This document shows positions 9,018-18,623 of a stretch of DNA of 64,000 nucleotides, piece by piece; positions within the stretch are counted from its first letter, which is position 1, and every line of letters starts with the position of its first letter. The notes under the pieces are model-generated. The model was not told the origin of the DNA, did no database searches, and was given only the letters and a program-made list of their open reading frames with translations. Source of the stretch: Pseudoalteromonas gelatinilytica. GTDB lineage: Bacteria > Pseudomonadota > Gammaproteobacteria > Enterobacterales > Alteromonadaceae. Location of the stretch: contig NZ_LRRU01000005.1 of NCBI RefSeq assembly GCF_001641615.1, forward strand, positions 28,980-92,979. Reading direction: 5' to 3'. Position numbers and translations under genes: made by a program.

Positions 9018-9719
9018 CTATTTAACCGTAACTGTTAGCATCGCAACTGGATTTAACCATCTGTGTACGGTGTTATCGAGGTCACTTATCCCCGCTTCTA
9101 AATCGTCGTCGCCTAAGTTACCCGGATGAATATGCACCATCATATTCGTTTCGCTACTGGTGACGCCGCTGCCATTCATACCCGCATTGCCACCCGGTGC
9201 AGCAGGAATACCTGGCGTGCCCGGCATGCCTGAGCCTTCAACAACAAGCTCATCATTGGCTTCGGTGCCCGCATCATAGGCATTGAGATAAACAGTGTAG
9301 GTACCAGCTTCTGTTGGGATCATCCAACTATCTAAACCTACAAAGCCATCATTGGTAGGCAGTAGCATGGCTGTTAGAGATAAGTAGTTATTGCCATCCT
9401 TGGTGGATAAGCTCGCCATCGTTGAGCTTGCTGGTGCCAGTAAACCTTCAGCTGGATTGGCAACCATGTCGCTGTTTGCGGCTGTGGCTTCAGTCATTAA
9501 TGGCTCGAGATTGCCACCTTCAGCCATAGTTTGTAGGGCTGTAGAAGCAGGCATAGCAACGCTGAAAAGTTTGCTATCACTGTTATGAGCTGTAATGAGG
9601 ATAGGGGTAAAGTGTAAACCTTGCGTGAGGTTAGTTAGTTTTATATCAAGCTCAGCAGCTTGGCTTGCAAGGCTAGTTACTGCGCATGCAGCGAACAAAG
9701 TTAAAGGTAAAGCTTTCAT
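9018..9719 (-). CDS. Secreted spondin-domain protein
   Basis: Exported protein of 233 residues with a Sec signal peptide (about 1-22, ending SQA) and a spondin_N-like domain. The frame is open to an ATG at 9782, but the ATG at 9719 is preferred: AGGAA precedes it and the signal peptide then starts directly. The domain begins with 'DIKLTNLTQGLHFTPI' and carries 'AMPASTALQTMAEGG' and 'AYDAGTEANDE', matched in the next gene. A Gly/Pro/Ala-rich stretch lies near residues 180-200. It is the first gene of the spondin-spondin-regulator-kinase unit and has three 11-bp-period repeats 57-86 bases upstream. Role unknown; an extracytoplasmic adhesin or signal-related protein is conceivable. Confidence 0.85.
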   Translation of the reverse strand: MKALPLTLFAACAVTSLASQAAELDIKLTNLTQGLHFTPILITAHNSDSKLFSVAMPASTALQTMAEGGNLEPLMTEATAANSDMVANPAEGLLAPASSTMASLSTKDGNNYLSLTAMLLPTNDGFVGLDSWMIPTEAGTYTVYLNAYDAGTEANDELVVEGSGMPGTPGIPAAPGGNAGMNGSGVTSSETNMMVHIHPGNLGDDDLEAGISDLDNTVHRWLNPVAMLTVTVK

Positions 9720-9775
9720 GTGAGATTCCTGTTTTTGATGATTCAAAACCAGTATCGAATAGCAATATCCAGAAA

Positions 9776-9805
9776 CTCTCACAAAGTTATCACATTTTTA
9801 TCACA
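9776..9805 (-). promoter_or_regulatory. Three direct repeats at 11-bp period: probable response-regulator operator
   Basis: Read leftward, the sequence holds TGTGATAA (9805-9798), TGTGATAA (9794-9787) and TGTGAGAG (9783-9776), each 11 bp from the next. OmpR/PhoB-type dimers bind tandem half sites at this period. A possible -10 (GATACT) lies roughly 20 bases downstream of the last repeat, a spacing that would suit an activator covering the -35 region. The regulator encoded in the same operon is the obvious candidate protein. The repeats are seen directly; the binding protein is inferred. Confidence 0.6.
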
Positions 9806-9924
9806 GCGTTGATTACAGTCTTTAGTGTTGGTTTGGAGTATTAAATTTAACCAATTTAGCTAGGGTAAAAGGTCATTACAGTTTATAGTAGAGAGACAAA
9901 CAGACCCATAACAAGGAATTTAAA

Positions 9925-10296
9925 ATGGATGATAATCAAAAGGTTGAAATAATTGTGGCAGATAAAGAGCAGCGCACATGGGCAATGTTTTGTCACTTAA
10001 GTGCCTTAGCCGGCTTGCTTTTCCCGTTCGGCTCAGTGATTGGACCTTTGATTGTTTGGCTTGTAAAAAAAGAAGAAATGCCACTTGTAGCTGAGCATGG
10101 ACGCAAGTCATTAAACTTTCAATTAACCATGATGATCGCCTACATTGTCTGCTTTATGCTGATGTTTGTTGTCGTTGGTGTCATTCTGTTGCCATTGGTT
10201 GCGCTATTATCATTGATTATGGTGGTCGTATCGGCGATTAAAGCCAACGATGGTAAAGAAGTTAAATACCCTATGGCGATAGAATTTATAAAGTAA
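9925..10296 (+). CDS. DUF4870 (Tic20-like) membrane protein
   Basis: Small inner-membrane protein of 123 residues. A short polar N terminus is followed by 'RTWAMFCHLSALAGLLFPFG', a Gly-rich turn, 'WLVKKEEMPLV' and 'HGRKSLNFQ', then two tightly packed hydrophobic helices. This order is typical of DUF4870 proteins, for which no biochemical role is established. An AAGGAA ribosome site precedes the ATG. It is divergent from the spondin operon and ends in a strong terminator, so it is probably monocistronic. Confidence 0.85.
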   Translation: MDDNQKVEIIVADKEQRTWAMFCHLSALAGLLFPFGSVIGPLIVWLVKKEEMPLVAEHGRKSLNFQLTMMIAYIVCFMLMFVVVGVILLPLVALLSLIMVVVSAIKANDGKEVKYPMAIEFIK

Positions 10297-10313
10297 ACTA
10301 ATTGCCATATACT

Positions 10314-10342
10314 AAAAGCTCAGCCATTTGCTGAGCTTTTTT
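10314..10342 (+). terminator. Rho-independent terminator after the DUF4870 gene
   Basis: AGCTCAGC (10317-10324) and GCTGAGCT (10330-10337) form an 8-bp stem with a 5-base loop, preceded by an A run and followed by six T bases. The T run ends just before the candidate start codons of the next gene. Confidence 0.9.
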
Positions 10343-10347
10343 ATGTG

Positions 10348-10788
10348 ATGTTTATGGCCTACTTATCGTTATTTCTCAGCGCGTTTATTTCCGCAACCTT
10401 ATTACCTAGCTCTTCAGAATTAGTGATGACTGCAATGATAGCCAGTGGTGACTATCTACTTTGGTTGTTATGGCTAAGTGCAACCGTGGGTAATGTGCTT
10501 GGGAGTTGTGTGAATTATTGGCTGGGCACGCAGGTTATGCGATTTAAAGACCGTAAATGGTTTCCTGTTTCACAAAACTCGATAGACAAAGCCGAACAGC
10601 AATTTAATAAGTACGGTGTTTACAGTTTGTTGTTTGCTTGGCTGCCTATTATCGGCGACCCTTTAACGGTTGTTGGCGGAATTTTTAGGGTTAAGTTTTC
10701 AATCTTTTTGTTACTCGTGACCCTAGGCAAAGGCGCACGTTATTTAGCTGTGCTTGCCTTTGCTCTTGGACTTGATAAATTATTTTAA
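10348..10788 (+). CDS. yqaA: YqaA family (SNARE-associated/DedA-like) membrane protein
   Basis: Integral membrane protein of about 146 residues from the DedA/VTT superfamily, matching E. coli YqaA in length and blocks: 'ATLLPSSSELV', 'GNVLGSCVNY', 'YGVYSLLFAWLPIIGDPL' and 'LGKGARYLAV'. DedA-type proteins act in lipid and membrane homeostasis; YqaA itself is poorly characterised. Starts at GTG 10345, ATG 10348 or ATG 10354 are all possible; none has a clear ribosome site, because the region just upstream is the hairpin and T run of the preceding terminator. Expression must depend on read-through or an overlooked promoter. Its 3' end overlaps the convergent folX stop by four bases. Confidence 0.85.
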   Translation: MFMAYLSLFLSAFISATLLPSSSELVMTAMIASGDYLLWLLWLSATVGNVLGSCVNYWLGTQVMRFKDRKWFPVSQNSIDKAEQQFNKYGVYSLLFAWLPIIGDPLTVVGGIFRVKFSIFLLLVTLGKGARYLAVLAFALGLDKLF

Positions 10789-11147
10789 CCTTTTAGCCAA
10801 TCAAGGGTCAGTGATACTGAATCAGCAAAGCGCAGCGCATGAGGTTTATCGACGCGTACTTTGGCATAGTGAACACTTTGATGCTGGTGGCAAATTGCTA
10901 AAATTTCAGCAACCAATTTTTCTAACAGCAAAAAGTGGCCTTCTTCGACAAGGCTGATCACTTCTTTGGTGATGGTCTTGTAGTTTAGTGCTTTATCGAC
11001 TGCGTCAGTCTCACAAGCTTGATCAGCGGGATAGTGAATTTCTAAATTAATCACTACATCTTGCTTTTTCTCACGTTCCTCAGGGTTAAAACCTATAAAG
11101 GTTCGTAGCCTGAGGTTAGTGACATTAATAATTGCGTTGGCCATCAT
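10785..11147 (-). CDS. folX: Dihydroneopterin triphosphate 2'-epimerase
   Basis: FolX converts 7,8-dihydroneopterin triphosphate to dihydromonapterin triphosphate, in the route to tetrahydromonapterin. The 120-residue product has the T-fold of the FolB/FolX family and is closer to E. coli FolX than FolB: 'NLRLRTFIGFNPEE', 'HYPADQA', 'ALNYKTITKEV', 'LLEKLVAEI' and 'PHALRFADSVSLTL'. The ATG overlaps the folE stop by one base (TAATG); a second ATG follows immediately. It is the last gene of folM-folE-folX, which explains the pathway well. FolB activity is an alternative but is less consistent with the neighbours. Confidence 0.92.
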   Translation of the reverse strand: MMANAIINVTNLRLRTFIGFNPEEREKKQDVVINLEIHYPADQACETDAVDKALNYKTITKEVISLVEEGHFLLLEKLVAEILAICHQHQSVHYAKVRVDKPHALRFADSVSLTLDWLKG

Positions 11148-11701
11148 TACCCTCTAACTAGTTGTAAAAACTCGTTACGGGTTTTTGGATCGGCTCTGAA
11201 GTTACCTAACATAACCGATGTACGCATGCTTGAGTTTTGCTTTTCAACGCCGCGCATCATCATACACATGTGTTTTGCTTCAACGATTACGCCAACACCT
11301 TTCGCGCCAGTTACTTCTTCAACTGCTTTAGCAATTTGATGGGTTAATTGTTCTTGAATTTGGAAACGACGCGCATACATGTCAACAATTCGCGCAAACT
11401 TAGATAAACCAAGTACTTTGCCGTTAGGGATATAAGCGATATGACAGCGGCCAACAAATGGCAGCAAGTGATGCTCACACATAGAGTAAAGCTCAATGTC
11501 TTGGATCAATACCATGTCATCGGCATCTGAAGTGAATACCGCATTATTGGTGATCTCGTCTAACGTTTGACGATAACCCTTAGTTAGGTATTCCATTGCT
11601 TTTGCTGCGCGTTTTGGTGTGTCGAGTAGTCCTTCACGAGCAGGATCTTCACCCACTGCGCTAATTATTTGTTGGTAACTGTTTTTTAAATCATCGTGCA
11701 T
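11147..11701 (-). CDS. folE: GTP cyclohydrolase I
   Basis: FolE converts GTP to 7,8-dihydroneopterin triphosphate and formate, the first step of pterin and folate synthesis. The 184-residue length is normal for the catalytic core. Zinc ligands are visible: Cys75 and His78 in CEHHLLPF, and Cys146 in KHMCMMMRG. The substrate-binding 'TPKRAAKAM' and '[15 protein letters not shown]' blocks are intact. It is 18 bases downstream of folM and overlaps folX by one base, so its dihydroneopterin triphosphate probably feeds FolX and FolM directly, besides folate synthesis. No second copy is in the window. Confidence 0.96.
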   Translation of the reverse strand: MHDDLKNSYQQIISAVGEDPAREGLLDTPKRAAKAMEYLTKGYRQTLDEITNNAVFTSDADDMVLIQDIELYSMCEHHLLPFVGRCHIAYIPNGKVLGLSKFARIVDMYARRFQIQEQLTHQIAKAVEEVTGAKGVGVIVEAKHMCMMMRGVEKQNSSMRTSVMLGNFRADPKTRNEFLQLVRG

Positions 11702-11719
11702 AGCTTTCTCAGTAATTCG

Positions 11720-12439
11720 TTATTTTAAATGTCTGCCACCATCAACAGGCATAGAGCGACCTGTGATGTAGTGACTGTTTAGTAATAGTTCTACGCTGTT
11801 AATAATCTCGGCGCAGCCGGGCTCAATGCCCATTAGCGATTTCTTTAATGTTTTTGCTTTGTATTCGTCGCTATCGTGCTCGTTAAAAATGATAAGCGAG
11901 GGAGCGATAGCATTCACTTTAATGGCTGGTGCAAATTTAGCGGCAAACGACTTGGTTAAATTATCAAGCGCCGCTTTACTTGCTGCATAAGCAAGGTGCT
12001 TAGGGCTACCTTTTTCAACCACATAATCGGTTAGGTGAATAATATCTGCGGCTTGGCCACTGTTTTGCTGATAATGCAGCAACAAATCAGAAGCTGCTAG
12101 ATTAATTAAATAAGGCGCTTTGGCGTGAATACGCATCATGTTATCAAACAGGTCTGCGTAATCGTGGTTATTTTCCTCACAATCCCAGCTAGACGCATTA
12201 TGGATAATTGCTTTGAGCTGATTGGTATGGGTTTTTAATTCTTCGATAAAATGCCCGATAGCTTGGTCACTATTAAAATCGGCATGAAGACAAGTAGCAC
12301 CTTTTCCTGCAAGCACATCTATTGCTGCATGGCGGGTACGATAAGTGACTATGATTTCTTGCCCTTGCGCTAAAAAGTGCTCGGCCAGAGCGAGTCCAAT
12401 ACGTTGGCCTGCGCCAGTAATTAATATGGGCGATGACAT
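11720..12439 (-). CDS. folM: Dihydromonapterin reductase (short-chain dehydrogenase)
   Basis: NADPH-dependent reductase of 239 residues that makes tetrahydromonapterin from dihydromonapterin and has weak dihydrofolate reductase activity in E. coli. Features are the Rossmann motif 'ITGAGQRIGLALAEHF', 'IIHNASSW', the catalytic Tyr-Lys pair in 'YAASKAALDNLTKSFA', and the family-typical 'IAPSLIIFNEHD' and 'MPVDGGRHLK' at the C terminus. It is the first gene of folM-folE-folX. Reduced monapterin is known as the cofactor of bacterial phenylalanine hydroxylase, which is a plausible consumer, although phhA is not in this window. Confidence 0.93.
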   Translation of the reverse strand: MSSPILITGAGQRIGLALAEHFLAQGQEIIVTYRTRHAAIDVLAGKGATCLHADFNSDQAIGHFIEELKTHTNQLKAIIHNASSWDCEENNHDYADLFDNMMRIHAKAPYLINLAASDLLLHYQQNSGQAADIIHLTDYVVEKGSPKHLAYAASKAALDNLTKSFAAKFAPAIKVNAIAPSLIIFNEHDSDEYKAKTLKKSLMGIEPGCAEIINSVELLLNSHYITGRSMPVDGGRHLK

Positions 12440-12630
12440 AAAATAATATAAAACCTTAGATTTTTAATACGAAATGTAATGTATTTAATGGCTATAACTG
12501 TAACAACTATAAACCAAATTACAGAACTATTTCATCTTTACTGCAATCATGTTGCCAAACTTTCTACGCGATACTGTCAAACATAGATCAGTTGCTCGGT
12601 TTTCTGTCTCAGGCATAATAGCCATACTTG

Positions 12631-13548
12631 ATGCTTTTCTTTTTCACTATGTTTGCTGTCATAAAATCATTTAGCTGGCTACGGACTGTGCCATGGCTAT
12701 TTATAATCGCTGTTTACAGTACTTTATTGCTTTCGCAAGGGCCTGCTAATGCGGTGAGTAATTTTGTGGCGCAATTGAGTATTGCTGCAACGATGGCCGT
12801 TGGCTCATTTGTTGCTGGTGGCACGGCTCTAGGAGGCGGTGCGGTAGCGTTTCCGGTAATGACCAAACTATTAGCAATTGAACCTGCGACAGCGAAAGTG
12901 TTCTCTCTTGCTATCCAAAGCTTTGGTATGACAGCAGCAGCTTTAACAATTATTTTTAGCCGTATCCCTTACTACAAACAAGTGGTGTTAATCGCGACGC
13001 CAATGGCTATTTTAGGCGCTGTATTGAGTTTATTGTTCATTGCTGATCATTTACCAAGGTTAGCGGTGAAAGGGGTCTTTAGCGCACTATTATTATGTTT
13101 TGCGTTGACCTTAGCATGGCGTATTTATCGCCGAGCTCAGCATATTTGTAGCCAAACAAAGATTATTGTGAATAAAACGCGGGTCGCGTTGATTGCAACG
13201 CTGGGTGGTGTTGCATCAGGGTTGGTAGGGTCGGGCGCCGATATTGCTATTTTTGCGCTGTTAGTTATTGCTTATAACGCGAATATCCAACGTGCAACGG
13301 CAACCACGGTGATCATTATGGCTGTGACGTCTGTCGTTGCAAGTATCGTGAATTATTTTTACCTCGAGACAATTAACTCACAAATTCAAGCCTACTTATT
13401 AGCTGCAATTCCTGTTGTGGTGCTTGGCGCACCGCTTGGTGCTTATGTGTGTGCAAAAGTGAAAAGCGGGCAACTCATTAGCTTTTTATTTCTACTCATT
13501 GCCCTCGAGGTGTCATTTACGATTTATGAATTGCTGAGTGTTGTTTAA
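12631..13548 (+). CDS. TSUP family permease (TauE/SafE type)
   Basis: Multi-pass inner-membrane protein of about 305 residues from the TSUP family, whose members move sulfite, sulfonates or related organic anions. Two homologous halves are visible, each with a Gly-rich loop: '[18 protein letters not shown]' near residue 65 and '[18 protein letters not shown]' near residue 195. About eight helices are expected. A TTG lies one codon upstream and another ATG at 12649; no candidate has a convincing ribosome site. It overlaps the convergent nadE stop by four bases. No sulfur-metabolism genes are nearby, so the substrate cannot be named. Confidence 0.82.
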   Translation: MLFFFTMFAVIKSFSWLRTVPWLFIIAVYSTLLLSQGPANAVSNFVAQLSIAATMAVGSFVAGGTALGGGAVAFPVMTKLLAIEPATAKVFSLAIQSFGMTAAALTIIFSRIPYYKQVVLIATPMAILGAVLSLLFIADHLPRLAVKGVFSALLLCFALTLAWRIYRRAQHICSQTKIIVNKTRVALIATLGGVASGLVGSGADIAIFALLVIAYNANIQRATATTVIIMAVTSVVASIVNYFYLETINSQIQAYLLAAIPVVVLGAPLGAYVCAKVKSGQLISFLFLLIALEVSFTIYELLSVV

Positions 13549-14381
13549 AGCGCATCGTAAACAGTTGGGATCGCTTGGCGCTTATGCTGAGTACGTAAGT
13601 AAATGCCAGTCAGCTTTTCTTCAACTTCACTACTGACGTCTTTACCTTCTAAGAAATCATCAATTTGATCGTAAGTGAGGCCAAGCGCTTCTTCGTCAGT
13701 CAGGCCTGGGCGATCACATTCTAAATCGGCAGTCGGGGCTTTATGCACAAGTACTGCTGGCGCACCTAAGTGCTCAGCAAGTGCACGAACTTGACGTTTT
13801 GATAAACCAAATAGGGGGGCTAAATCACACGCTCCGTCACCAAATTTTGTGTAAAAACCAGTGATGTTCTCTGCACTGTGATCGGTACCAACAACTAACC
13901 CTTGGCAGAAGCCGGCAATTTCATATTGTGCAACCATGCGCTGGCGTGCTTTTACATTACCTTTGATAAAGTCGATTTTAGCTTGTTCTGGCAATTCGGC
14001 GCCACCACCAACAACCGCGGCCATTGCTTGTTCATGCATGCCATCGACAGCCGCTTTGATGTTAACCGTCATACGTTTACTCGGTTGAATAAAATCAACG
14101 GCTAGTTGTGCTTCGTCTTCGTCTGCTTGTACGCCGTAAGGTAAGCGCACAGCAATAAATTGATATTCGTTGGTGTTATGTTCTTGGTTTAATTCATCCA
14201 CCGCTAATTGGCATAAACGGCCGCAGGTTGATGAGTCAACACCGCCACTGATCCCTAATACAAGTGAGCGAGAGTGCGCAGCAATAAGTCGGCTTTTAAG
14301 AAAGTTAACACGACGGGTGATTTCCGCTTTTACATCAATAGTTGGTTGGACTTTCATTTCCGCCAGAATGTCGGCACGCAT
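13545..14381 (-). CDS. nadE: Ammonia-dependent NAD+ synthetase
   Basis: NadE catalyses the last step of NAD+ synthesis, ATP-dependent amidation of nicotinic acid adenine dinucleotide. The 278-residue length matches the stand-alone, ammonia-using form with no glutaminase domain. The PP-loop SGGVDSS is at residues 45-51; '[26 protein letters not shown]' blocks (split here by view) and the '[17 protein letters not shown]' P2-type loop are intact. yceH lies 67 bases upstream on the same strand, so the two may be co-transcribed. It is convergent with the TSUP gene, with a four-base overlap of the ends. Confidence 0.96.
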   Translation of the reverse strand: MRADILAEMKVQPTIDVKAEITRRVNFLKSRLIAAHSRSLVLGISGGVDSSTCGRLCQLAVDELNQEHNTNEYQFIAVRLPYGVQADEDEAQLAVDFIQPSKRMTVNIKAAVDGMHEQAMAAVVGGGAELPEQAKIDFIKGNVKARQRMVAQYEIAGFCQGLVVGTDHSAENITGFYTKFGDGACDLAPLFGLSKRQVRALAEHLGAPAVLVHKAPTADLECDRPGLTDEEALGLTYDQIDDFLEGKDVSSEVEEKLTGIYLRTQHKRQAIPTVYDAL

Positions 14382-14448
14382 GGTAGAGCTCCTATTTTTC
14401 GTTGTGGTTGTCAGCGTTTAGTACATTATGTTACGGGCGCAGTTTTTA

Positions 14449-15075
14449 TTAAAGACCTAAATGCGCTTTTATTGCGTTAATTTGCTGCTTAAGATCTTCG
14501 ATTTCGCTTCGTAATTGTTGCACTTCACTACTGTTATCCTGCATCGGCTCGTTACTTGCCATGTCTTCAGTAATGCTGTCTGGGTCAACAAATAAGTGCA
14601 TGTAGCGGCTCTCTCGCTTGCCTGGCTCTCGTGCTAAGCGCGCAACATGTTCTTGCTCTATAAGTGCATTTAATGCGGCTTCGACTTCATTGACGTTACT
14701 GAACTCAGCGAGGCGGTTGCTGCGAGTTCTCAGTTCGCCTGGTGTTTGCGGGCCACGTAACAGTAACAAACAAATTATGGCTCGTTGCTGCTCAGTAAAT
14801 TGCAAACTGCCAAATTCGGTATTACAAAAGCGGTGAGCGTATTTATTTACACGCCCTGATAGCCCTTCATCAACCGTCACTAAGCGTGATGCAATAAGCT
14901 CATCGAGTGTATCTTGGACTTGCGCTTCAGTGAGAGACAATACTGGCTCACGGTTAGATTTTTGATTACATGCATTAGTCAGTGAGTTTAAAGATAATGG
15001 ATAATGTTCGGGTGTTGTACTTTGCTTTTCGAGTAAACAGCCAATAACACGTTGTTGAATTGATGATAATTGCAT
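14449..15075 (-). CDS. yceH: YceH family protein (DUF480)
   Basis: Cytoplasmic protein of 208 residues with the two tandem winged-helix domains of the YceH/DUF480 family. Recognisable blocks are '[22 protein letters not shown]', seen in shorter pieces as '[12 protein letters not shown]' and '[18 protein letters not shown]', '[19 protein letters not shown]' and '[16 protein letters not shown]'. A C-terminal coiled coil (about 180-205) ends the protein. No molecular role is established, though the fold suggests nucleic-acid or protein binding. It lies 17 bases downstream of the large hybrid kinase gene on the same strand, so it may share that transcript. Confidence 0.9.
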   Translation of the reverse strand: MQLSSIQQRVIGCLLEKQSTTPEHYPLSLNSLTNACNQKSNREPVLSLTEAQVQDTLDELIASRLVTVDEGLSGRVNKYAHRFCNTEFGSLQFTEQQRAIICLLLLRGPQTPGELRTRSNRLAEFSNVNEVEAALNALIEQEHVARLAREPGKRESRYMHLFVDPDSITEDMASNEPMQDNSSEVQQLRSEIEDLKQQINAIKAHLGL

Positions 15076-15092
15076 GGTTTTACTCTCTTTCT

Positions 15093-18000
15093 TTATTCTT
15101 CAGTGGTTAGCCACACTGTTAACTTTTTATTGAGCGAGTCAAATTTTAGGGGTTTGGTAACATAGTCGTTCATACCTGCGTTTAAACAACGCTCTTTGTC
15201 ACCTTGCATCGCATTTGCAGTGAGTGCGACGATATTAACTCCCTGATGAGCTGCGCCTGCTTCACCTGCCCGAATGGCTCGTGTTGCTTGGTAACCATCC
15301 ATTTCTGGCATTTGGCAATCCATTAACACTAATTGATAGGGGCTTTGTTCTCGGCTTGAAAGTTTTGCAATCGCTTCAAGGCCATTTTCGGCAATATCAA
15401 AACTAATGCCTGCTTGTTTTAGCAACGAACCTGCCACCATCTGATTTACTTTATTATCTTCAACCAGCAACACTTGCGACTCAGCGCTACCGCTGTTTGT
15501 CATCACTTTGGTAATTAGGGTTTCTTTATTAACCTGCTGCTGTTCAATGTACTTGTCGTTCGCAAGAGCATTAAATAAATCAGACTGCGTTAATGGTTTA
15601 AAGATAATACTCTCAACTTTTAAGGTTTGTCTTGTTTGTTTTTCTGTTAGGCTCATAGGCGCCATTAAAATACGCTTGCAGCTGGTGGCATTGAAGTAGT
15701 TTAAGAACTCTTTCTGCAATTCTTTAGTAGCACTGTTATAAAACTTATAATCTATTAGAATTGCATCGCAGCCCTTATTATCAGGCATGGCTGCGCGATT
15801 TAATAAGTTTGGCATATCGCTGTAAGTTTCTACCTCAGCTCCCCACAACTGCAATTGCTTTTTGGCGATATTGCTGCTGAGCTTACAGCTATCAGCAATT
15901 AAGATATGTTTTTTATCAATAATATGACTTGGCTCTGGCGCATGTTTCGTGTGATCACGTTTAACCTTTACTGAGAAATTAAAGGTGCTGCCTTCTCCGT
16001 ATGAGCTAACGACACTGACATCTCCAGCCATCAACTGACAAAGCTGTTTTACAATTGCAAGGCCAAGCCCCGTACCGCCGTATTGACGGGTGGTAGAGGC
16101 ATCTGCTTGCGTGAATGAGTCAAATAAAGTGGCTTGCTTTTCAGGCTTAATTCCCACTCCCGAATCAATAACAGAGCAGTTCAAGAACAATTCTTCATTG
16201 CTAGTTTCGAGCTTGGCGATAACAATTATCTCACCATCTTTTGTGAATTTAACCGCGTTGCTCACTAGGTTATTGATGATTTGCCTAATCCGATTGGGGT
16301 CACTGATAATAAACCCGTGATGAAGATTCGTTGTATCAAGCAGTAGTTTGGTATTGTTCTGTTCAGCCTTAATAGCAAACGATTCGATTGTGTCGCCTAG
16401 TAATTTAGACACGTTGAAGCTGACATTTTCAATATCGAGTTTACCAGCCTCAATTTTAGAGAAATCTAAAATATCATTAATGATATGCAGTAAAGACTCT
16501 GCTGATGATTGCGCAAGTTCAAGATGGTGGTTTTGTTGGCTATCTAGCTTGCTTTGTTTAATGATATTGAGCATGCCGATCACGCCATTCATCGGGGTGC
16601 GGATCTCATGACTCATACTCGCTAAAAATTCACTTTTGGCTTTTACGGCTTGTTCTGCAGCTTCTTTTGCTTGAACGAGTTGTTGTTCGGTCTCTATACG
16701 ACGTTGGCTGGCATGCAAACTACCAATGAGTGCGGCAACGGCAATTAAAAAGCTTTCTTCATTTTTACTCCAATGCCTACGTGTAAAGCATTTTTCAGCG
16801 CACACCACCCCCATGCTTTTACTCCCTGTGGGAATAATCACCGTTAACATTGAGCGTATATTAAACCAATCTAGGTAATTGCTACGAAGATCACTTGTCA
16901 GAGGGTGTTGCTGGGCATCGCTGGCATTAATTACTGCGTGATTATTAATGGCATCAAAATAGTTTTGAAATTCAATTTGTTGCAACGATATGGCTTCATT
17001 AAATTCGGGTTGGCTCTGATCGTGAATGGCAAAGGTGTTGAGCGATTGTCGATCGTCACTGAATAGCCAGATACTGGCGCGATCTATATCAAATGCATGA
17101 CAAATGGCTTGCACAATAACATGCTTGGAGAGGTTTAGATTACCTGTCAGTACCGCATCATTGACGGTGAGAGACGCTAAAATCTCGTTATGTAAGGCGA
17201 TTTTGTTATTTTCGAGCTCAACACGTTTACGGGTATCAATATTTTGCAGTGAGCCAAAAAGTTTTATACAACGACCATTTTTGTGTTCGGCTTCACCATG
17301 TAGCAGCACCCAAATTTCATCACCTTCTGCAGTGATGATCTCAACTTGTGTTTCAAAACTTTCACCATACTTGATTGCGCGCTCGTTCAAACGGCGAATT
17401 TTATCGCGGCTTTCGCCAGCTTTGAAATGGGTAAAGTTAGCAGGCCACTCAGGTTGAACATTCAGTGGAAACTTAAATATTTGCTTGGTCATATCTGACC
17501 AATACACGGTTTTTGTTTCAAGGTTAAATGACCATGCACCCACTTTGGCAAGGCTACTCATGGTTTCTAACATGCGTTCGCTTTTGTACTGTCTTTCAAC
17601 CATGCGCAAAAAGAATAGTGAAGCACAAGCAAACAAAATGCAGAACAAAATAATGGCGAATCTTAGAGGCCAAACAGCAGAGCTTGGTGGCTGCCAGCCA
17701 GATTTTGGCGAGGCATACATGCGCCACTCACCACCGGGCAGGTTTATCGTAAAGCTTAGAGGTTTTGTGTTAAGTATATCTTCTGAGCCATAGAAAAAAT
17801 CGCCTTGTAAACCGCGACCACCACGGCCTTGCAGTGCAACATCATAATGCTGGCTAAGCGCAATCAAACCCGAATTGCTATAGATTTTATTTACATCGAG
17901 TACGACCGAGAGGAGTCCCCAAAAAGTGTTCTCAGGAGGAATGAACACCGGCATTCTTGCTATCAGCGCTTGGCCTCCTTGTACAAGCTCCAAAGGGCCT

Positions 18001-18458
18001 GCCATAACAATACGATTTTCATCTCGAGCTCTAATCGCATCATCACGCTGTGCTGGATTTTCTAAAAAGTTTAGCCCGATGGATTTTTCGTTGCCTGCGA
18101 GAGGATAAGTCATTTGGATAATCATATCCGGTGCTGCACCGATGTTTCTAAGTTCTGAAGAGGTTGCGAATAAGGGCGCGGCTATTTGCTCATAGCGAGC
18201 TTGGTCTAAATTGGGTTCGGCAGCAACGGCAACGGCAAGGCCCCTAACAAGTTGAATGTTAGATACTAAGGTGGCTTCGAGCTCTGCACGATAGGCGCTG
18301 ATTTTTGCAAGCTCCTGCGCCCGAAAAGCATCTTTCTCACGGCTGTAATTAATTTGGTCGATGACGAAGCCAATTACCACCACACAGGCGAGTGAAACCC
18401 AGAAGGCTAGCTTCAGTTTTTGCAGCTTTTTATTATCTGTTTCGGTGGCTAGCGGCAT
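15093..18458 (-). CDS. Hybrid sensor histidine kinase: CHASE-PAS-GAF-HisKA-HATPase-REC-REC
   Basis: Inner-membrane hybrid kinase of 1121 residues. In order: TM helix (about 13-31), periplasmic CHASE-type sensor (about 75-240), TM helix (about 268-290), PAS domain (about 300-415), GAF domain (about 430-590), HisKA with His617 (MSHEIRTP), HATPase (to about 830), a degenerate-looking receiver (about 845-960) and a C-terminal receiver with Asp1047 ([11 protein letters not shown]) and a conserved KPL lysine. No Hpt domain is present, so phosphotransfer should go to a separate Hpt protein. It is divergent from the penicillin acylase gene and followed by yceH after 17 bases. No output regulator is linked, so the stimulus and response are unknown. 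Confidence 0.92.
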   Translation of the reverse strand: MPLATETDNKKLQKLKLAFWVSLACVVVIGFVIDQINYSREKDAFRAQELAKISAYRAELEATLVSNIQLVRGLAVAVAAEPNLDQARYEQIAAPLFATSSELRNIGAAPDMIIQMTYPLAGNEKSIGLNFLENPAQRDDAIRARDENRIVMAGPLELVQGGQALIARMPVFIPPENTFWGLLSVVLDVNKIYSNSGLIALSQHYDVALQGRGGRGLQGDFFYGSEDILNTKPLSFTINLPGGEWRMYASPKSGWQPPSSAVWPLRFAIILFCILFACASLFFLRMVERQYKSERMLETMSSLAKVGAWSFNLETKTVYWSDMTKQIFKFPLNVQPEWPANFTHFKAGESRDKIRRLNERAIKYGESFETQVEIITAEGDEIWVLLHGEAEHKNGRCIKLFGSLQNIDTRKRVELENNKIALHNEILASLTVNDAVLTGNLNLSKHVIVQAICHAFDIDRASIWLFSDDRQSLNTFAIHDQSQPEFNEAISLQQIEFQNYFDAINNHAVINASDAQQHPLTSDLRSNYLDWFNIRSMLTVIIPTGSKSMGVVCAEKCFTRRHWSKNEESFLIAVAALIGSLHASQRRIETEQQLVQAKEAAEQAVKAKSEFLASMSHEIRTPMNGVIGMLNIIKQSKLDSQQNHHLELAQSSAESLLHIINDILDFSKIEAGKLDIENVSFNVSKLLGDTIESFAIKAEQNNTKLLLDTTNLHHGFIISDPNRIRQIINNLVSNAVKFTKDGEIIVIAKLETSNEELFLNCSVIDSGVGIKPEKQATLFDSFTQADASTTRQYGGTGLGLAIVKQLCQLMAGDVSVVSSYGEGSTFNFSVKVKRDHTKHAPEPSHIIDKKHILIADSCKLSSNIAKKQLQLWGAEVETYSDMPNLLNRAAMPDNKGCDAILIDYKFYNSATKELQKEFLNYFNATSCKRILMAPMSLTEKQTRQTLKVESIIFKPLTQSDLFNALANDKYIEQQQVNKETLITKVMTNSGSAESQVLLVEDNKVNQMVAGSLLKQAGISFDIAENGLEAIAKLSSREQSPYQLVLMDCQMPEMDGYQATRAIRAGEAGAAHQGVNIVALTANAMQGDKERCLNAGMNDYVTKPLKFDSLNKKLTVWLTTEE

Positions 18459-18623
18459 GAGAAATATCGGGTTTTATACTTTCTACCTACTATAGACAAT
18501 TTCTGTGGTAATTAACAATGAACAGTAGACTAAGAGTACTAATTGCAATTATTTGTATCGCAACACTATTCTTTCACAAAACTCAGGTTAATATAGTGTT
18601 ACTTTAGCGCAAGGATAATTGGC

